Below are positions 12,549 to 20,081 of a stretch of DNA of 64,000 nt, piece by piece. The first letter of the stretch is position 1; the number at the start of each line of letters is the position of its first letter. The notes under the pieces were generated by a model, which had not been told where the DNA came from, searched no databases, and saw nothing but the letters and a program-made list of their open reading frames with translations. Source of the DNA: Phytophthora hibernalis (lineage: Eukaryota > Oomycota > Peronosporomycetes > Peronosporales > Peronosporaceae); assembly GCA_012656075.1 (NCBI GenBank), contig JAAKBF010000324.1, positions 310,001 through 374,000 of the forward strand, given 5' to 3'. The position numbers were made by a program, and so were the translations under genes.

Positions 12549-13423
12549 ATGACTTTTCCGAACCGCGTCCACTACCGACTGCGCTCTCGAGAGAAATCCC
12601 AGCAAACAACCAGCGACGTCCCCATTGAGGCTTTCGAGGCATTCCGCCATGTGACACAACAGGATGTCATGGCCGCGGCCCTGCAGTGCTGCGACGTCGA
12701 AGAGGACGAGGACGAGGACAAGGCGCCTGTCTCCGTGTACGACCGCGCGTTGCTGCCGCTCGCGCACAAGTTGCTGGCCATGATCGCGCAGCCGGCGAAG
12801 CTGCTGGCAGCGCTGGTCGTACACTGTACGGACCGGACGTCCAAGCAGGAGTTCTGGGCCAAGGCGGTTGCGTACCAGCACGCAGAGCTGCGTACAGTGT
12901 CCGACTACTGGTGTGTTTTAATTGCGGGATTGGACGACCAGAGCGAAATATGTCCGACGGACGTGGCGATGCTCAAGGCGGCGCTGTACTTGTGGCGGTT
13001 GTGGCAGTTTGTATGTCTGGTGTGTGTGGACGCAGTGACGTCGGTGGAGGAGACGGCGACGCTCAAGCAAGAACAAAAGTGGACGACCACGCTGCTGCAA
13101 AGCGGCGTGCGTCCAATTTGGACGACCAGAGCGCGGACGCTCTAACCCAGGGCATGATCCTCTCGGGCAGCGGTCTGGCCAAGCGCTCGCGCATCACCAA
13201 GAAGTCGAACGAGTTTCTGGTGGCCTGGTTCCTGGCACACAAGGACAACCCGTACCCGTCGCCCGACGAGCGCTCCGAGATCGCCGACAAGACGGGTCTG
13301 GCCGAGCAGCAGGTGCGCAACTGGTTCGCCAACATGCGCAAGCGCCATTGGAAGCCCAACCGCTCCAACGCCAAGAAGCCGCGCTGTTTGCTGGACTATG
13401 TCCTGCGCCAGACCGAAGCCTGA
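12549..13423 (+). CDS. TALE-class homeodomain transcription factor (KN homeobox)
   Basis: Nuclear DNA-binding protein. The N-terminal 190 residues, from the ATG at 12549, include an acidic stretch (EEDEDEDK) and Cys/Leu-rich helical sequence with no recognised domain. The C-terminus is a homeodomain of the KN/TALE type: the three-residue loop extension shows as the spaced NPYPSPDE segment, followed by recognition helix VRNWFANMRKRHWKP. The two halves lie in different frames. They join in frame if a 44-bp intron is removed at 13107-13150 (GTGCGT...CTAACCCAG), or by correcting a one-base shift near 13110. The intron would be very short and its CTAAC only four bases from the splice site, so both readings stay open. 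A 16-base string beginning TTGGACGACC occurs at about 12932 and again at about 13117 at this junction. Divergently transcribed from the ankyrin/RGS gene. Confidence 0.8.
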
Positions 13424-13858
13424 AGCACCTGTACGACCGATCGATGTACCACTCTGCGTCCCAAACAAGTAACCTTGCATGGTATTTCTTTCTTTTCATG
13501 TGTACCTGCTCATAACTATAATACGTACCGGTACTGTCAAGGTACGTGTATTGAGATGTCCGGACTTGAACAATCCTCTGCTCGCAAAATGCGTTCCTAC
13601 CTACCCAGCAATCTTCTTCAGCCAACTTTGAACCATTATCGCCGAGCGAAGAATCAAACACATACCGGTACAGATCCTACTTCGGGAAGTACCGGTACAT
13701 ACTTAACGTTTATGTAACACCTGTCTTAATTAGTAAGTTCCGTGGGTCATTTTGGAATTAAGTATTAAAGGAAGACAGGGATGTGCCAATTCAACTGTTA
13801 AGTGTTAAACTTTGTGTTGTTTTTAAATATTAGCATACACAGTTAGGACAGGGTTGAG
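13424..13858. other. Intergenic, repeat-poor with CCGGTAC/GTACCGG motifs
   Basis: 3' flank of the homeodomain gene. It contains several short ACCGGTAC-type motifs (for example around 13525, 13668 and 13690) but no supportable ORF. Confidence 0.4.
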
Positions 13859-14026
13859 TCCGGGAAAATATACCAACAAATACTACTACTGTCAACCGGG
13901 GTTGACCGGGTTGACAGTACATGTAGTAGTATTTGTGAAAATATACCAACAAATACTACTACTGTCAACCGGGGTTGACCGGGTTGACAGTACATGTAGT
14001 AGTATTTGTTGGAATATTTTCCCGGA
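13859..14026. mobile_element. 168-bp foldback MITE with internal 73-bp duplication
   Basis: The segment starts TCCGGGAAAATAT and ends ATATTTTCCCGGA, and the inverted match extends through CCAACAAATACTACTAC, so it can fold into one long hairpin. Inside it a 73-bp unit occurs twice in tandem (13864-13936 and 13937-14009). Each unit is itself an inverted repeat around CAACCGGGGTTGACCGGGTTG. No ORF. Best read as a non-autonomous foldback/MITE element that gained a tandem copy of its core. Confidence 0.7.
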
Positions 14027-14501
14027 TGTTCGATGAAAATAGCCATGGGCATTTCAGCGTTTTTGAGTGCATGATGAAATGTTTATCCATGCTCGCCGCG
14101 ATGGTGGTGAGTCGTATCACGCGACGAAGCATGAACAATACTACAGTAGTATTAATAGTGGTCTTAGCTTTATAGAGTTTTGCTCCGTTCTCCAGATGCA
14201 GACCCCAGTGGCTGGAATTGGAAGACCCTCAATTGCAACGAGGTCAATTGCTTCAATGGGGAAGTTGAATCTTGCTATCGAAGCGGTGTCTAACTGTAAA
14301 GGACCGAATCATGCGCCGCTCGAATCTAAATTGCTGCTCACCAAAGACGATGGTCAGGTTGTCCTGTATTGCCCGTGAAGGCGGAGGACGAATACAAGCT
14401 CTGGCCAGTAACTGACCCAGACGATGAAGAAGACGACCCGTGAGTTTAAAAAGAAGTTCTTCAAGAGGCCCAAGAGAGGTAGTAGGTATGGTCTAGGGTC
14501 T
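14027..14501. other. Intergenic, no supported gene
   Basis: Only short ORFs without family features or coding bias. It forms the 3' side of the small gene at 14502-14827. Confidence 0.4.
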
Positions 14502-14827
14502 TTAGTCCTCATCGAGCGTGGGGGCCTCTCCGATCTCACCCTTCGAGTACTTGTACTTGCCGGAAGCACGGAAAATGTCCTTCTTGGGTCCAGAGACGGG
14601 GTGGTCGGCAGCTCCGCAGGCTTAATGCCCAGCGTCTCCTCCTTGAAGGTGGGCGTGAGTGCAGGCCAGGCCATCCAACCGACCAGCAGAGCTCCAGGGG
14701 CTCCCACGGGGCTGCAACACAGAGACACAGGAGCATTAGAGAAGGCGGGGGGCACTGGACAGAGACAGGAGGACGCACCGTAGCCCGTGAGCTCCTTGGC
14801 GACGTGGGTCAGGCGGGCGGCAGACAT
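14502..14827 (-). CDS. Small protein with one hydrophobic segment, two exons (unknown function)
   Basis: Starts MSAARLTHVAKELTGYG at the ATG at 14827. A 67-bp intron (14712-14778, GTGCGT..TTGCAG) follows. The second exon encodes a hydrophobic stretch (GALLVGWMAWPALTP), then a soluble charged tail ending YSKGEIGEAPTLDED before the TAA at 14502. About 87 residues. The second exon needs two one-base corrections, in C-runs at 14708-14711 and 14586-14588, to reach this conserved-looking C-terminus. Size, single membrane segment and charged tail recall accessory subunits of mitochondrial inner-membrane complexes, but I do not recognise the family and make no assignment. Confidence 0.55.
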
Positions 14828-15573
14828 GGCAACGGTAGGATTGAGGGAATTCCGCGGTGTTTGTGGGGTTTTCGAGCCACAGGTCGAGCGAGTACCGTTG
14901 ATTTTTGTCTTACTGAAAGCAAGTGAATCAGTACTGTGTCGCATTTTTCCTAAGGACTTTAGCCAGCCAATCAGGAGGGAGGGTGTAAAGATACGTGGGA
15001 ACTGCTGAACTTCATAATGGAGACTGTTATTTGGCATGTGACCTCAACGTGTCTACGTGGCATAATGCCACGTTGTCAAGCAGGCAAACCGAGTGAAAGA
15101 AGTATTACTTACTACTGTAGTATATTTTATTGTGAGGGGAGGGCGCGAGCAATGTGAGTCACATTGCTTCTTGGGAACACCTCGGTGGTGGTTCCTCCTT
15201 TCCATAAACAAGAAGAATGTTTTGCACACCATCTTATCGGCTGCTGTTCTGCTTCTATAATACGAAGTACTTCGAAGTATGTGTTACCGAAGATATCCCC
15301 TGTTTACCAGCGAAAAGTTTGCGGACTCAGCAGTTTAGCTTTCAATGGGAAATGCGAACTGGAAGGGTACATTGGAGATGTGTCCGTCATCGCAATGTTG
15401 AGAGGTGTGTGGGGGGCAATCATAGTACATCAAGCAACACGACTTTTTGTTTCGCTATAGAAAAATTGACTTCTTTCTCGTCTTAAACCTATGTTTAGCG
15501 CTCTGCGTGACTCACATCCTTATTAACTATAAGCAGATAGCGAGTCCGCTATCTGTTCGACATCTAACCACGT
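14828..15573. other. Intergenic region with a perfect 9-bp-arm palindrome
   Basis: Upstream region of the 14827 gene and downstream region of the effector. It holds the palindrome described separately (15055-15073). No gene is supported. Confidence 0.4.
15055..15073. promoter_or_regulatory. Palindrome ACGTGGCAT-A-ATGCCACGT
   Basis: Nine-base arms around a single central base, perfect match, with an ACGTG (G-box-like) core at each end. It lies about 230 bp upstream of the ATG at 14827. The shape suits a homodimeric bZIP or bHLH site; this is inference from symmetry alone. Confidence 0.35.
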
Positions 15574-15882
15574 CTAGATGCCGAGGTTAGCCCTCTCGAG
15601 TTTTGACTTGAGTTTAGCGTTGTGTCCGCGGTTCAACTTGTTAATCACCTTACCGAAGAAAGTCTTCAGCTTTCCGTAACCGAGCACCCTCTCTTCATCC
15701 TCCGCATTCGTCTCGGCAACGTGTTTGCTGCCCTTGAGATAGCGGTGGCCTCCGCTGGCGAGTTCGTGATGGGGGTCCGTCGCTAGGTTCTTGGTCTGGA
15801 CGAGGCTCTCGGCGGTTGCAATGGTGCTCCAGGAGGCAACGCAGGTGGCAGCGACCAGCAGCAAGAAATGAGTCACACGCAT
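15574..15882 (-). CDS. Secreted RxLR/dEER-like effector candidate (102 aa)
   Basis: Single exon. Residues 1-24 form a classical signal peptide (MRVTHFLLLVAATCVASW..) with likely cleavage after the IATA segment. A degenerate RxLR-like motif RYLK is at residues 47-50, and an EDEER motif follows at 61-65, at the usual spacing. The C-terminal 35 residues are basic (GKLKTFFGKVINKLNRG) and too short for a full WY fold, though KLKTFFGKVI resembles a helix of such modules. RxLR-dEER proteins are oomycete secreted effectors thought to act inside plant cells; the non-canonical first motif makes this a candidate. It stands alone in repeat-rich DNA with an initiator-like site upstream (15928-15942), typical of effector genes. 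Confidence 0.75.
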   Translation of the reverse strand: MRVTHFLLLVAATCVASWSTIATAESLVQTKNLATDPHHELASGGHRYLKGSKHVAETNAEDEERVLGYGKLKTFFGKVINKLNRGHNAKLKSKLERANLGI

Positions 15883-15927
15883 GACTGCGCTATTGCGTTC
15901 TTGTGCTGCTCTGACTGCTTGAGGACT

Positions 15928-15942
15928 AGTTGTGGAATGGCC
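15928..15942 (-). promoter_or_regulatory. Oomycete-type initiator (Inr) of the effector gene
   Basis: On the coding strand this reads GGCCATTCCACAA, close to the oomycete initiator core GCTCATTYYNCAWTTT. It lies about 50-55 nt upstream of the effector ATG, a normal 5' UTR length. Confidence 0.5.
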
Positions 15943-16307
15943 TCGTGATGAATCAACGCATCGTCCGGGAGCCTTGACAAATATGGGATCGGTATTTCCC
16001 GACTACTGTACATGTACTGTACTTCAAAAACACATTTACAGTAAGGGGAACGGTCAGTTAGGCACATAACGAGGGCGCTCCCAGCAATATTTGGCGACGA
16101 AACTGACAAATTATGACAGGTCTGCGTTGCTTGAAATTTCGGCTACTTCAGGCCTAAAAGCTGCCTTACCGGCGGCTACAGCCGCGGTAGGGTACAAGTA
16201 AGCTTAGTACATGTATAAATACATGTACAGTATTAAAACATGAACCGGTGTAACAGTACATGTAAAGTAAAATACATGTTCCTTTCGTTTAATTAATCTT
16301 AGAGGTT

Positions 16308-16583
16308 TTAATACAGACAGCCAGAGCCATCGATCTTGGGCTCTGTTTGGGGTACAATACACCTGGTCTGTAGAGCAGGCTGCCTAAAACCGGCGCGTGC
16401 CCGTTTATTAATAGCCGGATTAAAGCTTATTCCAGCGTTTTCAATTTCTTTAAACCGGCGTCTGGAAACTCGAGCTTCCACGCGGCTGTGTTCATCGGTT
16501 ATGCGTCTAAGGTACTCGTACGGCTTTGCTTGGAAGATCCCCTCCAACGAGAGGTTCACTACAACCGTACGGAAGAAGTTCAT
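16308..16583 (-). CDS. Hypothetical 91-aa ORF, possible gene fragment
   Basis: ATG-initiated ORF with basic, Arg-rich sequence containing RRRFKEIENAGISFNPAINK. The F-x-P-x-I-N-K pattern recalls motifs in protist coiled-coil proteins, so it may be the remnant of such a gene. It is surrounded by repeats, with no upstream promoter sign or domain. Could be non-coding. Confidence 0.25.
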   Translation of the reverse strand: MNFFRTVVVNLSLEGIFQAKPYEYLRRITDEHSRVEARVSRRRFKEIENAGISFNPAINKRARAGFRQPALQTRCIVPQTEPKIDGSGCLY

Positions 16584-16843
16584 TCATGGTCATTTATGCA
16601 ATAAAACCATTTTGGTCGGGGCTATTTATGTAATGAACTTCATTCAGGTGCGAAAAATAATCGCCCACCTCATGCTCGAGCCGTTTGTGCAGCACTATTA
16701 ATAAAACGTCTCAAGCGTTGCTGAGAAGCATGCTGCAGTCTAAGTTGTATAGTGAACTTCTGGTACGCACTCCGACGCTAAGGATGCTGCGACGCCACGT
16801 GGCCCTGGAGCCCTCTACCCGGTACTCGGTTTCTGCTTTTGGA

Positions 16844-16958
16844 CATTTCGATCTTGCTGTTGTGCTTGCGCTTGCTGGCCAATGCCAGCCGGCCAGCAAG
16901 CGCAAGGCGGCTGCTGGCCGATGCCAGCAAGCGCAAGTACAACAGCAACATCGAAATG
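16844..16958. repeat. 115-bp imperfect hairpin (inverted repeat)
   Basis: Arms begin CATTTCGAT and end ATCGAAATG. The inverted match runs inward through TTGCTGTTGT.CTTGCGCTTG with only a few mismatches, and the loop contains further CCAGC/GCTGG repeats. It encodes no protein. Probably a foldback element or the source of a structured RNA. Confidence 0.6.
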
Positions 16959-17189
16959 GCCTGTCTGCTGGTGTTATTTAATTAAATTATTAATACGGGT
17001 ATGTATCGCTAGATGCCACAACGCAGGGCATATGATAAACACCTTACATTTAACAAGATATTTTATTCCGGCATTTCCCATTCTTTTAAAGGCAGAGAAT
17101 ATTGCCACAATCTATCATGTGGATTTGCAGCGAAAGTCATGAGCCTTCAAAGCATGACGCCATCACGAAATCTACACCCTAGCCACACC

Positions 17190-17340
17190 CCTGAAATCCC
17201 TGAGAACGGGGACACAACCCTAAGACTAAGCCAGATGGGACCCTGCTTAGTCCTGGGTTTAAGCCCGCGTGCTGCGCACACGGATCTTGAAACCACAGGC
17301 GTTGTTTCGGCTTGCCGAGCTCTTCGCTTTCACCCCCTTC
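17190..17340 (+). repeat. Dispersed repeat, copy 1 (about 150 bp)
   Basis: Shares long blocks with the segment at 18497-18645, including GACACAACCCTAA, GGGTTTAAGCCCGCGTGCTG, CGCACACGGATCTT and GGCGTTGTTTCGGC. GC-rich in an AT-rich neighbourhood; no ORF. Probably part of an old transposon end. Confidence 0.6.
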
Positions 17341-17652
17341 TCATATTTGTTGTAGAAAAAGTATTGCAATCATCTTTCAGGGCCACATACAAACACCAAG
17401 TCAGCACACCGGCTCTTTTGTTGTGGATTTAGTCACTCTCTTCTTTTAAACCGACGTTTGGGTTATGGCCGGGCCAAACGCCGGATTTTAGGCGGCCTGC
17501 GGTAGAGTATCTCATGATGTTTGTACAGTACCCGTATGTACTGTGCCCACAATCCGATAGTGGGCACAGCAGATCTTAAGAGTCTTCCAGGCCACAAAGT
17601 TGATGCAGCATTTGCTGGAAAATTAGTTACTCAGTATCCATTAGGGCACTCG

Positions 17653-17953
17653 TTACGTAGACCAACTATATGGACATAAAACCACCTATCCTGCGACTTA
17701 AGCACCTCTTACAGCAACTGTACCCTGACCCTAAACCTCCTCCGGGGAATGGCGTGGCAATGTCGAGGTTTAGCACACCGCGCGAAGACTTCGCTTCGCA
17801 CGTCGATGCTAAACCTCTCTGGCCAAGCCCGTTCATTTGACCCTAGTCTTGCAGCGCTGCGCTTGATCTCACCGGCCGAAGCCGGCGACTTTGGTTGCTT
17901 TTCAGGAACTAGGGTTATGCGCCTGGCTTTAACGAGATAGTTGGTCTACGTAA
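17653..17953. mobile_element. 301-bp MITE with perfect 17-bp terminal inverted repeats
   Basis: Left end TTACGTAGACCAACTAT (17653-17669) and right end ATAGTTGGTCTACGTAA (17937-17953) are exact inverted copies. The interior has further inverted TAAACCTC/GAGGTTTA blocks and no transposase. GCACT occurs near both ends but does not abut the left one, so the target-site duplication is unclear. Confidence 0.72.
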
Positions 17954-18287
17954 GCACTTTCATCTATTAATACCGGTAGGTCAACTCATTACATTCATTG
18001 TGCAACTGTTTGAAGTAAATTTGTAGCCCGTGGCAAGTGGTGCGTGCCAGACTATAATACATGTACATGTACCGGTGGTGCTGTAAACACCGAAGGGCTA
18101 GAATATACACCGGCATCTCAACAAGCTCAAAGCATTTTGGTCGACGATCAGGTTTTCGTGCGCTCGTGAATCACGCGTCGTGACCCAAATTGATGCATAA
18201 CTCGCGTCAATTTGACCAATGTGGCAAAAGCTTAGGGCAACACTATCAGAGTGGCAATTCAAGCTCCGTTACCGGTATACAGTACAT

Positions 18288-18305
18288 GTACAGATTCCGC
18301 CCACT
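18288..18305 (+). repeat. Left half of an 18-bp inverted repeat pair (partner 19667-19684)
   Basis: GTACAGATTCCGCCCACT here is matched exactly in inverse orientation at 19667-19684. The pair is interleaved with the 39-bp TIRs of the element at 18797-19803, suggesting overlapping or rearranged transposon ends. Confidence 0.5.
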
Positions 18306-18496
18306 ATTAATAACTTGAACACAAAGTCTTTCTATGGCTCGTGCTAGTAATACAAAACGAGTCTACTGAAACTTAATATTTGAGGAGGTTATGTATGATT
18401 CTGAGTCTTTTTCTACATCGTATAAACTTTCAAATCGCCTGGAGGACGGATGTCATCTTGCTTCAAATCAACAGGAAAACTACACGCAAGCCTCAC

Positions 18497-18645
18497 CCTT
18501 GAAAACCCTGAGAGCGGTGACACAACCCTAAACCGAGCTAGGTGTGACCCAGCTTGGTCCTGGGTTTAAGCCCGCGTGCTGCGCACACGGATCTTTAAAC
18601 CGCAGGCGTTGTTTCGGCCTGCCGAGCGGGTTGCTTTCACCCTTC
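18497..18645 (+). repeat. Dispersed repeat, copy 2 (about 150 bp)
   Basis: Second copy of the repeat at 17190-17340, same orientation, 1.3 kb downstream, with scattered substitutions. Same GC-rich palindrome around GTGCTGCGCACAC. Confidence 0.6.
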
Positions 18646-18796
18646 TTTATCCCGGGATGTGTTGTTTTGTACCACTAGTCAGCACCTCTTTCTATACCCC
18701 TGGTAAACCAGTACAAACGCTGTATCAGTTTAAGAAGGGATGAGTGATTAAATAAGGGACTGCAATACATTATTTATGGAGCATAACTAATACAGA

Positions 18797-19803
18797 TTAA
18801 CCTGTCCTAAATGATACCTGACAAACCTGATACACTGCTATATCCGATACGAAGTCGATCCACCGACGTGGTAGTCAGTAAAATGTAAGGAGTAAATCTG
18901 ATACCTATCGAACCTGATATCTGACAGAAGGCGGTAAACACATGCATTAACAGTAATTTCACACAGCAAATCATTTGACTTGGCAAATGTATGGTTTTGA
19001 CCTACCTTGCGTCGTGATAAGACATAAAAACCTCTAATAATTTATGAATGACCAGCCGCGCTGCGCTTGGCTGGGTGCCACTCCGGCGCCCCCGCGGTTC
19101 GCTTCGCTCGCGATATAGAGATAGAACCTCCGGCCTCACGTGTTGCTCTCACGCTTTCGTCTCCGGCGGGGGCCCTCTGCCCCTGCCTTCGCCGTGACGC
19201 TGCGGGAACGTGCAGTGTTAGGTTGGTGCTATGTCCAACCACGTCGCCCACCCCACTGTGTGTTATCCCAAGATTTTTGTGTGCCAGTACTATTTTCTGC
19301 TGATATCTGATAGCCAATTTGGCGGGATTTGATACTACCTAGCCGGGGTTAAAGTAGTTCGTAATGGATGTCTGAGTAGTTTTCTCTTCTTGGTCGAGAC
19401 AAATGTCCTCGGGCACTCGTAGCTGTAGCTTCCAAAGGTCTTTCAGCAGCTTTTCGTTGAGTTCAGGGTGCTCGGGCAGCAAAATGTAGTACCGTAGTAT
19501 CAGATGGTTACTGCAGTTTTGCATCAAGTGGTGGTTGTAGCTTGGACTATCGCTACCGTCTGCTGCCAAATATGATAATTGCTATACCTCATACGGCCGT
19601 TGTCCACGGATGCTATCAGGTGTGTCAGGTTAATCTGTGTGAACTTAAAGGGCAGCTGTGCAAGTTAGTGGGCGGAATCTGTACTGTATTTTAATACTAC
19701 TAATAGTAAAATACATGTTTCGGTACAGATTATCCGTGGTTCGCTTTCGTTTCAGAAATAGAAGTGTATCAGGTGTGTCAGGTATCATTTAGGACAGGCT
19801 AAT
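18797..19803. mobile_element. About 1-kb DNA transposon with 39-bp TIRs
   Basis: The left end (TTAACCTGTCCTAAATGATA..., 18797-18835) and the inverse of the right end (19764-19803) match over about 39 bp with two differences. Subterminal copies of the TATCAGGTGTGTCAGGT motif lie near 19615-19635. The interior contains a degenerate minus-strand ORF (19339-19569) and a GC-rich segment at 19050-19200. Too short to be autonomous. No clear target-site duplication. Confidence 0.65.
19339..19569 (-). pseudogene. Transposase C-terminal remnant inside the 1-kb transposon
   Basis: Encodes HPELNEKLLKDLWKLQ followed by KTTQTSITNYFNPG at its end. Q-T-S-I-x-x-[YF]-F-x-P tails are common at the C-termini of DDE-type transposase-related proteins, so this looks like the surviving 3' end of a larger gene. 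No catalytic region remains. Confidence 0.4.
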
Positions 19804-19998
19804 TTTGCTAACGACTTCGGTGGCGAGGCTCTGCTCTACATGCACAGTCCTCAGCCATTAGGAACGGCCCTCAGCCTGAGGCTCAGGCTCAGGTGCTCCC
19901 CTAAGCTTCCCGTAAGCTTACGGTGCATGTACAGTACTGGCTCGGTGCATGGCTGGCACTGCAAATGCCGACAATGCTCTTCGTTCATGCCACTTCAG

Positions 19999-20010
19999 CC
20001 ACTTCAATTG
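19999..20010 (+). promoter_or_regulatory. Possible initiator of the giant surface-protein gene
   Basis: CCACTTCAATTG fits the YCAYTYY initiator core followed by an AATT element, about 75-80 nt before the ATG at 20082. Weak but well placed. Confidence 0.35.
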
Positions 20011-20081
20011 AAGAGACCAGCTCGACGACCGAGCCCGATCCGCCTCATGACCTTTCAGATACCTAGGTTTACCAATTGGAT

